Assembly (NCBI GenBank): GCA_964641775.1
Contig: CAZXLK010000072.1
Span: 1-7,709 of the forward strand
Reading direction: 5' to 3'
DNA from: CAIPFQ01 sp964641775
GTDB lineage: Bacteria > Chlamydiota > Chlamydiia > Chlamydiales > SM23-39
DNA length: 7,709 nt
Shown: positions 1-5,407 of the stretch, piece after piece
How the letters are laid out: each line of letters begins with the position of its first letter
How positions within the stretch are numbered: position 1 is the first letter of the stretch
Translations under genes and position numbers: made by a program
Notes under the pieces: generated by a model
Databases searched by the model: none
Told to the model about the DNA's origin: nothing
Seen by the model: the letters and a program-made list of their open reading frames with translations, nothing else

Positions 1-158
1 ACGCCTGAAACAATAGCAAGTCCAGCATATCCTAAGCCAACTCCAACATCAACTATCCCGTTCTCTAACTCCTTGTCTCCTTTTTGTTCTAACTCAGCTT
101 TCGTCTCAGCGAATATATTCATTGTTAATACTAAAGATAAGAGTACAGCTAAAATCAT
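1..158 (-). CDS. Small exported protein, N-terminal part only
   Basis: The reading frame starts at an ATG at 158 and runs off the window edge after 52 codons. It is not recognised. Residues 1-17 form a Sec-type signal peptide (short hydrophobic stretch ending N-I-F-A before E-T-K). A charged stretch follows (about 19-33), then a glycine- and valine-rich hydrophobic segment (about 34-52, V-D-V-G-V-G-L-G-Y-A-G) that could be a membrane helix or the start of a beta-rich domain. An in-frame TGA lies nine codons upstream, and no other ATG, GTG or TTG lies between, so this start is forced unless a rare codon is used. GAGG lies only 3 bases before the ATG, which is tight for a ribosome binding site. 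A promoter and a palindrome sit just upstream. Periplasm, envelope or secretion is an inference from the signal peptide. Confidence 0.65.
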   Translation of the reverse strand, partial: MILAVLLSLVLTMNIFAETKAELEQKGDKELENGIVDVGVGLGYAGLAIVSG

Positions 159-170
159 ATGCCTCGTCTG

Positions 171-187
171 AATGACTTGCGGTCATT
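171..187. promoter_or_regulatory. Operator-like perfect inverted repeat over the -10 region
   Basis: AATGAC (171-176) and GTCATT (182-187) are perfect reverse complements separated by 5 bases. The repeat overlaps the predicted -10 box (185-190) and the predicted transcription start of the gene at 1-158, which is where a repressor would block initiation. The 6-base arms are short, so chance is possible. No regulator gene is visible nearby. Confidence 0.3.
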
Positions 188-213
188 GTAAAAGAAGACA
201 GAAATTTCCACAA
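185..213 (-). promoter_or_regulatory. Predicted housekeeping promoter for the gene at 1-158
   Basis: Read on the minus strand, TTGTGG (208-213) and TACAAT (185-190) are separated by exactly 17 bases, a good fit to the housekeeping sigma-factor consensus. The predicted transcript starts near 178, giving a leader of about 20 bases. This is pattern evidence only. Confidence 0.55.
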
Positions 214-390
214 TTCATCAAATTATCCATTTGCGAGTTTGCTTTAACTTCTTAGGAACAGCGGAGGGCTCCTTCGGTAGAAAAAATTAGATCTACGCTT
301 CTATGAGCAACTGTTCTTACATTGCCAAATTAAAATCCAAACCTATGATCCCAGAAAACTACAAGACAATGTCTACTACTATTCCATAAA

Positions 391-425
391 CGAAAAAGCA
401 CTCAAAGTCTTAGCCCCAAGTGCTT
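391..425 (-). terminator. Probable intrinsic terminator downstream of the reductase gene
   Basis: On the minus strand, AAGCACT (419-425) pairs perfectly with AGTGCTT (396-402) across a 16-base loop, and the 3' arm runs into a T-rich tail (TTTTTCG, about 391-397). This suits termination of transcripts coming from the aldo/keto reductase gene through the tRNA fragment. The large loop and low GC of the stem make it a modest rather than strong terminator. Confidence 0.45.
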
Positions 426-438
426 AGAAAAACAAAGC

Positions 439-482
439 CTCCGGCTGCAAGATTCGAACTGGCGAAGAGTGGATTAATAGTC
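439..482 (-). repeat. Degenerate tRNA-Asn 3' fragment (copy C, att-like)
   Basis: This 44-base stretch matches the 3' part of the intact tRNA-Asn at 6587-6658 from the discriminator base through variable region and anticodon loop: 38 of 44 positions against the intact gene and 41 of 44 against the other fragment (5165-5208). It lacks the 5' half (acceptor 5' strand and D-arm). It also has substitutions in the acceptor (at 445), the T-stem (461) and the anticodon (478), so it cannot be a working tRNA. It shares the variable-loop bases AAGAG with the fragment at 5163-5208, against ACCAA in the intact gene. It lies just past the end of the aldo/keto reductase gene. I read it as the far boundary of integrated DNA; a decayed tandem tRNA copy is the alternative. 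Confidence 0.8.
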
Positions 483-512
483 TTTCAAAACCGTATCTTT
501 GGAAAATCACAT

Positions 513-1481
513 CTAAATCAGACGTTGACCTTTAACAGGGTGGTCCGCAATCACTTGTTTAATTTCCGCAAGATCCTCTTGATTAAGAACAACTTGCAGT
601 GCGCCTAGATTTTCTTGAAGATAGTCCATACGCTTCGTTCCTGGAATAGGAATAATATCATCACCTTGTGCTAGCAACCAAGCCAGACAAAGCTGTGCAA
701 CGGTACATTTTTTCATTTTTGCAATTTTTGCAAGAGCTGCGACAAAATGCAAATTATGTTCAAAAACCTCTGATTGAAATTGTGGAGAAATGCTGCGTAC
801 ATCAAACGAGCCGCTTTGCGTAAAAGTACGGGAATCTTTAAGCCTTCCCCCTAGAAGTCCCCTGCCTAAAGGTGCGTGAGCAACCAGTGAGATTTTTAAT
901 TTTCTGCAAGTAGGGATAACAATTTCAGGATCATGATGATTAAGAAGGGAATATTCTGATTGCAATGCTACCAATTTCTCACCTAAAACTTTGTGCGCTC
1001 TTTCAAGAGTTTTTCCATCCACTTCAGACAAACCAACATAAAGGATTTTCCCTTCTTTAATAAGCTTTTGCATTGCCTGCATCGATTCTTCAATAGGAAC
1101 AGTAGGATTGACCCGATGTAGATAGTAAACATCTATTACATCTGTGCCCAATCGTTTTAGGCTAGCATGACAACATTTTTGAATATAATCCGGACTGTTA
1201 TGAATTTTTACTTCTGTCCCCGTGAATTCGATCCCACATTTTGTAGATAATATTACCTTTTTGCGAAAATCTTTTACTGCCTTTCCCAAAAGGCTTTCAT
1301 TTTCACCATTGCCATACATATCTGCCGTATCAAATAAGGTAATCCCTTTTTCATAAGCGCTATGAATAACTTCAATCGCTACATTTTCATCTGTCGGCCC
1401 ATAAAAAACCGACATTCCCATACATCCTAATCCGATTGCAGAAACTTTAGGCCCACTCTTTCCCAATTGTCGTTGTTTCAT
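513..1481 (-). CDS. Aldo/keto reductase family oxidoreductase
   Basis: A 322-residue cytosolic NADPH-dependent oxidoreductase of the aldo/keto reductase superfamily, full length for the family. The fold signature L-G-x-S-G-x-x-V-S-x-I-G-L-G-C opens the protein. The catalytic tetrad is intact: D51 and Y56 in D-T-A-D-M-Y-G, K81 in S-T-K-C-G, and H122 in Y-Y-L-H-R. The C-terminal I-P-I-P-G-T-K-R (277-284) is the cofactor phosphate-binding motif. The sequence style is that of the AKR13-like/YajO-like group, which reduce aldehydes and ketones; the substrate cannot be told from sequence. Its ATG overlaps the stop codon of the gene at 1478-1942 (ATGA), and AAGGAG lies 8 bases before the start, so the two are probably translationally coupled. 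Its stop lies about 30 bases from the tRNA fragment at 439-482. Confidence 0.93.
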   Translation of the reverse strand: MKQRQLGKSGPKVSAIGLGCMGMSVFYGPTDENVAIEVIHSAYEKGITLFDTADMYGNGENESLLGKAVKDFRKKVILSTKCGIEFTGTEVKIHNSPDYIQKCCHASLKRLGTDVIDVYYLHRVNPTVPIEESMQAMQKLIKEGKILYVGLSEVDGKTLERAHKVLGEKLVALQSEYSLLNHHDPEIVIPTCRKLKISLVAHAPLGRGLLGGRLKDSRTFTQSGSFDVRSISPQFQSEVFEHNLHFVAALAKIAKMKKCTVAQLCLAWLLAQGDDIIPIPGTKRMDYLQENLGALQVVLNQEDLAEIKQVIADHPVKGQRLI

Positions 1482-1942
1482 TTATTAACTCCTTCAAAAC
1501 TATATGTCCCTTCAACCCGATTAAATACTTCGTTGATTTCAGTCACTAATCCATGGGAATCATAGCGAAGAATCACAATCGCATTAAAAATACCAAATTT
1601 TTCCATGTCAATAAAAAGACGCAAAACCACTGTTTGATCTCCAGAGGAAATAATAGTATCAGCTGGAGAAATAGTCCAACTTCCATGATTTTTGTGAACT
1701 AAAAGAAGATCAGAGATAATTGTATCTCGCCCTTGAATGCAAATCCCTCCATTAAAAATTTTACGACAATCTGGAGAGATCAAAGTGGCCGCAACTTCAT
1801 ATTGTGCAAATTCTTCCCCGTGACTGATTCGATTAATAAAATCGACAAACCGATTTACTGCACCTGTATAATATTCACGCTCATGGCAATTCACTTGCGC
1901 GATACAAAAAAATGTAAGAAAAATAGAAAAAAAGATTTTCAT
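1478..1942 (-). CDS. Secreted NTF2/SnoaL-like domain protein
   Basis: A 154-residue protein with a signal peptide at about residues 1-19 (M-K-I-F-F-S-I-F-L-T-F-F, small residues before C-H-E-R). The cysteine at 19 is not in a proper lipobox (Q-V-N-C), so a lipoprotein is unlikely. The mature part has the pattern of the NTF2/SnoaL cone fold: an N-terminal helix (Y-Y-T-G-A-V-N-R-F-V-D-F-I), a strand with S-P-D-C-R-K-I-F-N-G-G, then Q-G-R-D-T-I-I-S-D-L, paired strands with G-D-Q-T-V-V-L-R-L, and a final D-S-H-G-L-V-T-E-I-N-E-V-F. The family holds small-ligand enzymes and many orphans, so no reaction is assigned. It is the first gene of a two-gene unit with the aldo/keto reductase (4-base overlap). 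Only a weak ribosome binding site (GGAAA) precedes the ATG. Confidence 0.75.
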   Translation of the reverse strand: MKIFFSIFLTFFCIAQVNCHEREYYTGAVNRFVDFINRISHGEEFAQYEVAATLISPDCRKIFNGGICIQGRDTIISDLLLVHKNHGSWTISPADTIISSGDQTVVLRLFIDMEKFGIFNAIVILRYDSHGLVTEINEVFNRVEGTYSFEGVNK

Positions 1943-2010
1943 GAAAATGTTTCCAAAATATAGATGGCCTGCTCTCTAATTTCTTACCTTCAACTTAATA
2001 GAAATAGTGC

Positions 2011-2047
2011 CGAAGTCTATAGAGAAGGTTTATTTTTTTCAACGAAC
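2011..2047 (-). promoter_or_regulatory. Possible promoter upstream of the NTF2-like/reductase pair
   Basis: On the minus strand TTGAAA is followed after 15 bases by TATAGA, in the gap between the cupin gene and the gene at 1478-1942. The spacing is shorter than ideal. The block is repeated almost intact at 5264-5301 (shared C-T-C-T-A-T-A-G-A after an A/T run), which argues for function. It would direct transcription of 1942-513 with a leader of about 65 bases. Confidence 0.35.
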
Positions 2048-2065
2048 TCATTAGATCATTCATGA

Positions 2066-2590
2066 TCATTTTTTGATTTCAAAGGCAATGGCTAGGAATT
2101 CTTCTGGTCCTAAATTAGTATAAATATCTGACTCTAACGAACCCGGAAATCTTTCTACCGACGCTCCCCATCTTTCTTCTTTGATTTCGCCGGAACTTGT
2201 CTCCACAAGAAAACGGGAACCTTGAGTGATAATCATAATAGAGTCCCATTGATGAGTATGAAACGGAACTCTGCTTCCAACCGGAACAACGGATTCCAAA
2301 ATGCGCACCTGATCATTCTCAAATAAGACTTTATGTTCGCCTGGAGCCGCTAAGATAGCATCAGATTTATTCAAATCTGTTGTTTGTCTAGAAAAAGTGA
2401 TCTGTTTTGAAAGAGAAATAAAATCCTGAATGATCGATGGGTCTTTGATAGGTTCAAGCTTTTGCATAATCTCTTGTGCAATTGGAGGATCTAGCATATA
2501 AATTTGTTCTAGACATCTTTCTAAACCAGATGCAAAAGACAGAGTGGAAAAAGAGAGCATAAAAATTAAAAAAAAATTCAACGTTTTCAA
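2066..2590 (-). CDS. Secreted cupin-like protein with altered metal site
   Basis: 174 residues from a TTG start at 2590. That start gives a proper signal peptide (residues 1-20, M-K-T-L-N-F-F-L-I-F...S-F-A before S-G), whereas the first ATG, at codon 11, would truncate it. No other ATG, GTG or TTG lies between 2590 and the upstream in-frame stop, and AAGGAG is about 21 bases upstream, too far to be ideal. Residues 22-75 are helical and unrecognised. Residues 82-172 form one cupin barrel: motif 1 is G105-x5-H111-x-H113 but the usual glutamate is replaced by serine (S117), and motif 2 (G142 to N159, with F-P-G) has an aspartate where the family usually has histidine. Metal binding may be weak or absent. 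Probably periplasmic or exported; function unknown. It follows the gene at 2755-3531 in the same direction after a hairpin-bearing gap. Confidence 0.72.
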   Translation of the reverse strand: MKTLNFFLIFMLSFSTLSFASGLERCLEQIYMLDPPIAQEIMQKLEPIKDPSIIQDFISLSKQITFSRQTTDLNKSDAILAAPGEHKVLFENDQVRILESVVPVGSRVPFHTHQWDSIMIITQGSRFLVETSSGEIKEERWGASVERFPGSLESDIYTNLGPEEFLAIAFEIKK

Positions 2591-2713
2591 TCTGATTCTA
2601 AGGTCTCTCTGCTCCTTGCGATACTTGTAAGAGCTTCATGTACGGTAACCAATAGCTAGGATCATTTTCAAATCGTAAAACTCAACATCTAATCGTCGTT
2701 TTCCTTCTGTTCA

Positions 2714-2738
2714 AACTATTCGATATTTTCGAATAGTT
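2714..2738. repeat. Perfect 10-bp AT-rich inverted repeat
   Basis: AACTATTCGA (2714-2723) and TCGAATAGTT (2729-2738) are perfect reverse complements around a 5-base spacer. The repeat directly abuts a second, GC-rich hairpin (2739-2754). Arms of this length are unlikely by chance in so short a gap. It could be the second half of a double terminator, an RNA stability element, or a dimeric protein-binding site upstream of the cupin gene. Confidence 0.6.
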
Positions 2739-2754
2739 GCCTCCAGAAGGAGGC
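2739..2754 (-). terminator. GC-rich hairpin touching the stop codon of the DUF4431-like gene
   Basis: GCCTCC (2739-2744) pairs with GGAGGC (2749-2754) over a 4-base loop and starts immediately after the TGA stop codon of the gene at 2755-3531. There is no U-tract; instead a second stem (2714-2738) follows. A transcription pause, attenuator or 3'-end stabiliser is as likely as a classical terminator. Confidence 0.4.
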
Positions 2755-3531
2755 TCACCTTCCTTTAACCTTCCAGCTCTTCACCATCATGAGTACCCTT
2801 CTGTGGTGATGTGTTGTCTGTGCATGATAGAGAGTTCCTTTTAATGTTACTTCTTTTTTCATCTGTTGTATTGAAGGGGTGGAATCTGAAAAAATAACTT
2901 GTAGTTCACGAACGGCTTTTTCCTCTTCATTAAAATCATCACCCACTTCTTTGCCACCCTTGATCTTTACATTAATCGGTTCCTTTAAAATTAGGATAAC
3001 AACTTTTTCAGGACGATCACCCATTTCTATGCTAGTATACTCAGGGGGGCCAGGAAAAATTGTTCCATGTAATAAACCGGATACTTCCACCTCCTCTGGC
3101 TCGTAGAAAAAAGTTTTTAGCTGATGTGATGGTTGTTCACATACGACATCGATATCCAAAATGATCTCATCCCCATGTAAATCGAGGCTTTTCCGAAAAG
3201 TTCCACTACACTGTACGCGTTTTCCAATAAGTGGTATGAATTCCTGTGGAAGATGTACTCCGATATGGGGATAAGGTATGTCTATAGAGGCAATCTGTTT
3301 CTTTTCTACTAAGACTGAATGAGTGAAAACTAAAGGCTTATCTGTAACTAGAACGATACCTCTTTCGATTCTAGTTTCCTTTTCACCATTAAGATTTTTG
3401 ACGATGGTTCTCTCTGAACGTCTTAAAACACCTTCAAGAATGATATTTTGTTCAAATTCCCAACTATGCCCTGATACTTCAGCAAAAAGAAATGCAAAAA
3501 GAAAAAACAGAATGAAAGGATTCTTTAACAT
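2755..3531 (-). CDS. Secreted protein with two DUF4431-like repeats
   Basis: 258 residues with a clear signal peptide (about 1-21, a long phenylalanine/leucine run ending A-E-V-S-G before H-S-W). The mature protein appears to be an internal duplication. Repeat 1 (about 31-131) has E-G-V-L...G-K-R-V-Q-C-S-G-T-F. Repeat 2 (about 147-255) has S-G-L-L...K-K-E-V-T-L-K-G-T-L followed by H-A-Q-T-T-H-H-H-R-R-V-L (236-247). The histidine-rich motif and the preceding strand resemble what I recall of DUF4431 proteins of unknown function; the family call is from memory. Repeat 1 has lost the H-H-H cluster. The histidines suggest metal or ligand binding, which is inference. Its ATG overlaps the stop of the upstream 61-residue gene by 7 bases, so translation is probably coupled. 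Confidence 0.72.
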   Translation of the reverse strand: MLKNPFILFFLFAFLFAEVSGHSWEFEQNIILEGVLRRSERTIVKNLNGEKETRIERGIVLVTDKPLVFTHSVLVEKKQIASIDIPYPHIGVHLPQEFIPLIGKRVQCSGTFRKSLDLHGDEIILDIDVVCEQPSHQLKTFFYEPEEVEVSGLLHGTIFPGPPEYTSIEMGDRPEKVVILILKEPINVKIKGGKEVGDDFNEEEKAVRELQVIFSDSTPSIQQMKKEVTLKGTLYHAQTTHHHRRVLMMVKSWKVKGR

Positions 3532-3710
3532 ACCAGATCTCTATACGGAATTTCATGTGGAAATGGACGAAGATATGTCTGTTTTTTATTATGTACAACA
3601 ACAGCTCGTAAGAGTCGATTTTCCGCTAAGTTGACGGCTTCTTCTCTTGTTATCCATCGTTTCTCTAGAAGATCTAGAACCAAATAACTGGTGACTTTAT
3701 GGTTACTCAT
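3525..3710 (-). CDS. Small hypothetical protein, possibly truncated
   Basis: 61 residues, not recognised. It is soluble, with helical segments (L-V-L-D-L-L-E-K-R-W-I-T-R-E-E-A-V-N-L-A-E), a valine-rich strand (R-A-V-V-V-H-N-K-K) and a basic/aromatic C-terminus. No signal peptide or membrane segment. The stop overlaps the start of the gene at 2755-3531 (ATGTTAA), which supports expression as the first gene of a pair. No good ribosome binding site precedes the ATG at 3710. Its frame stays open and protein-like for 16 codons upstream to a TGA at 3759-3761, and beyond that back to a TTG at 3827, so the annotated protein may be the surviving C-terminal part of a longer one. Confidence 0.5.
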   Translation of the reverse strand: MSNHKVTSYLVLDLLEKRWITREEAVNLAENRLLRAVVVHNKKQTYLRPFPHEIPYRDLVC

Positions 3711-3848
3711 TTTGACGCCGATGATTTTTTGAATGGGTATATATTCCTCGCCTTCGGGTCAAGGGTGCCAACCTTCATAATTAGAGCTGTTAGGTAAACT
3801 ATGGATAAACGACCAAGTTAGGATCAAAATTTTAAATTTCGGACGTTC

Positions 3849-4703
3849 ATGGGAAAGTATATTTATTCAGTGATTTGTTTCATCATTTGTTTTTTTTCAT
3901 TAGGATTTACAGCCGATGATCCAAAAATATATGACTGTTTTCTTTTTTTTAATGAACTTGAAATTCTGGAAATCAAATTGAATGAACTCTATGACCATGT
4001 TGACTACTTTGTTCTTGTGGAATCAACAGAAACTTTTAGAGGGAAGCCAAAACCTCTTTACTTCAATGAAAATAAACAGAGATATAGCAAATTTTTAGAC
4101 AAGATCATTCACATTGTTGTTGAACATTTTGAAACGGACAATCCCTGGTCGAGAGAAGGAAATCAAAGAAATCAGATGTTGAGAGGACTTACACAATGTA
4201 AAGATTCTGATTTCGTGATTATCGAAGATGCTGATGAAATCGTGCGTGCTTCAAAACTTCCAGAAATTATTGATGCTATTGAAAATCGATATCGTTTTGT
4301 GACTTGCAATCAAACCATTTACACCTATTTTCTCAACCGTTTTGGACATGGGACAGTGACAGAGTGGTTAGGGTCTGTTGCCGCTAGATTTGTAGACGTA
4401 AAACTCAAAACTCCGCAGGGCGTTCGCATCGAAGAAAGGAAAAATGAATGTCGAATTTTCGATGCAGGATGGCATTTTACTTACATGGGCGGCATCGACA
4501 GAGTGAGATCCAAAATCGAAAGTTTTTCTCATTCTGAGCTGGACAACCCATTTTATAAAGACTCTCAGAACATTCGCAACGAAGTCGACCGTTTAAAACT
4601 TATCCAAATCGATGGAACATATCCGCAATTTGTTCGTGAACATGTACCTTACTTTGCGCAGATAGGCTTTATCGATCAATTCTCTTTAAGTAATTATTTC
4701 TGA
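3849..4703 (+). CDS. Exported family 17 glycosyltransferase (MGAT3-like)
   Basis: 284 residues with the hallmarks of glycosyltransferase family 17, whose best-known members are eukaryotic beta-1,4-N-acetylglucosaminyltransferase III enzymes. The family landmarks appear in order: I-Y-D-C-F-L-F-F-N-E-L-E (27-38), L-N-E-L-Y-D-H-V-D-Y-F-V (44-55), T-F-R-G-K-P-K-P-L (62-70), W-S-R-E-x-x-Q-R-N (100-108), the DxD-like nucleotide-sugar/metal site E-D-A-D-E-I (126-131), G-W-H-F-T-Y-M-G-G (207-215) and K-I-E-S-F-S-H-S-E-L (222-231). Residues 1-22 form a Sec signal peptide or membrane anchor (G-F-T-A before D-D-P). Bacterial members exist, usually cytosolic, so the export signal is notable. It may modify a surface polymer or a host glycan; both are inference. 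The start is chosen because it gives the complete signal peptide, though the ribosome binding site is weak. It precedes the 125-residue gene by 30 bases. Confidence 0.87.
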   Translation: MGKYIYSVICFIICFFSLGFTADDPKIYDCFLFFNELEILEIKLNELYDHVDYFVLVESTETFRGKPKPLYFNENKQRYSKFLDKIIHIVVEHFETDNPWSREGNQRNQMLRGLTQCKDSDFVIIEDADEIVRASKLPEIIDAIENRYRFVTCNQTIYTYFLNRFGHGTVTEWLGSVAARFVDVKLKTPQGVRIEERKNECRIFDAGWHFTYMGGIDRVRSKIESFSHSELDNPFYKDSQNIRNEVDRLKLIQIDGTYPQFVREHVPYFAQIGFIDQFSLSNYF

Positions 4704-4733
4704 TATCTTATTGCTTTCTTGGAGAAAACTTAA

Positions 4734-5111
4734 ATGAAGTCATTTACTGTAGGAAATAAGTCTCACCATCTATATCCTTTAACAACGATTTCTACAATAG
4801 GAATAAATGCTCAAAAAAGTCTAACCGATCCCCAACTCGCACCTCAAGCACTTAAGGCTTATGTAGAGCTGCTTTCCTTTATGGGACAAATGCTTAAAGC
4901 CTGGTCTAACTTGAAATTAGAAAAAAAAGAAAAAGAAGAGGCTTATAGAGCTTGTTCAAACATATTTGAGGCCGCTATATCCTGCGATATAGTCTATAAA
5001 ACTATAGCTACAAAAATGGATCCCGCTTCGACAACGCGAGAAGACAACATACAAAAACTTATTGAGGCTCTCTCTGAACTTCAATTGACCTTGGTTCTTC
5101 GTGCTAAGTAG
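4734..5111 (+). CDS. Hypothetical helical protein
   Basis: 125 residues, not recognised. After a polar N-terminus (M-K-S-F-T-V-G-N-K-S-H-H) it is mostly alpha-helical, with a lysine/glutamate-rich segment (about 60-70, L-K-L-E-K-K-E-K-E-E-A) of coiled-coil character, and a leucine-rich C-terminal helix. Three cysteines are not arranged as a metal site. No signal peptide or membrane segment. GGAG lies 9 bases before the ATG, a good ribosome binding site, and only 30 bases separate it from the glycosyltransferase, so the two are probably co-transcribed. A type III effector or a chaperone for one would fit size and composition, but nothing here proves either. Confidence 0.6.
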   Translation: MKSFTVGNKSHHLYPLTTISTIGINAQKSLTDPQLAPQALKAYVELLSFMGQMLKAWSNLKLEKKEKEEAYRACSNIFEAAISCDIVYKTIATKMDPASTTREDNIQKLIEALSELQLTLVLRAK

Positions 5112-5162
5112 CCAATCAAGATGCGAGCAAAAGAGTAATTTCTTCTCAAGAGCTAAAAGAAA

Positions 5163-5208
5163 AACTCCGGATGCAAGATTCGAACTTGCGAAGAGTGGAT
5201 TAACAGTC
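5163..5208 (-). repeat. tRNA-Asn 3' fragment (copy B, att-like)
   Basis: 46 bases matching 6585-6630 of the intact tRNA-Asn region at 43 positions. Bases 5163-5191 are identical for 29 bases, then three differences fall in the variable region (5192, 5193, 5195), then 13 identical bases cover the anticodon loop. Homology ends in the 5' strand of the anticodon stem; no D-arm or 5' acceptor strand follows, so this is not a tRNA gene. The retained part, anticodon loop to 3' end, is what tyrosine recombinases typically duplicate when they integrate into a tRNA. It marks a boundary between the GNAT gene and the glycosyltransferase/helical-protein pair. Confidence 0.85.
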
Positions 5209-5263
5209 TAGTAACTGCGTTTCCTTAGGTTGCTTTCGATCGCCTTAAATCACCTAATGTTGA

Positions 5264-5301
5264 CGAATTCTATAGAGAAAATTATTTTTTTGCCAAGAAT
5301 T
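5264..5301 (-). promoter_or_regulatory. Promoter-like block repeated from 2011-2047
   Basis: On the minus strand TTGGCA is followed after 16 bases by TATAGA, in a block closely resembling the one at 2011-2047. It points toward the tRNA fragment at 5163-5208, and no minus-strand gene lies in the next 1.5 kb. It may be an orphan promoter brought by the integrated DNA, or the source of a small transcript. Confidence 0.35.
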
Positions 5302-5407
5302 TTGGTTAATTTAGAGTGATATGAGGTAACTTGGGGAAATCAGCAACTCTGGCAAAATTCCGTAAAACGTGAGTCAAGATATCAATATTAAAATCGTTGC
5401 CAACCTT

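Larger units (their letters stand above)
159..512. other. Gene-free stretch with terminator hairpin and tRNA fragment
   Basis: About 350 bases without a convincing gene. They hold the promoter and palindrome of the leftmost gene (171-213), a terminator-like hairpin (391-425) and a degenerate tRNA-Asn 3' fragment (439-482). Apart from these I see no RNA gene or repeat between 214 and 390. A 62-codon plus-strand frame at 420-608 is not believed, because it runs through the tRNA fragment and then antisense to the aldo/keto reductase gene. Confidence 0.6.

Noticed and set aside
439..482. Additional functional tRNA-Asn genes at 439-482 and 5163-5208
   Set aside because: Neither has the 5' acceptor strand or D-arm, and the copy at 439 also has broken acceptor and T-stem pairs.
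420..608. Small plus-strand protein of 62 codons
   Set aside because: It reads through the tRNA fragment and then antisense to the conserved C-terminus of the aldo/keto reductase, with no ribosome binding site.
1884..1942. Lipoprotein signal on the NTF2-like protein
   Set aside because: The cysteine at residue 19 is preceded by Q-V-N, which does not fit a lipobox; an ordinary signal peptide is the better reading.
2054..2067. GATCAT-TC-ATGATC followed by T-run as a terminator
   Set aside because: The T-run is on the plus strand, where no gene ends; on the minus strand it overlaps the cupin stop and has no T-tract. Six A/T-rich base pairs are weak.
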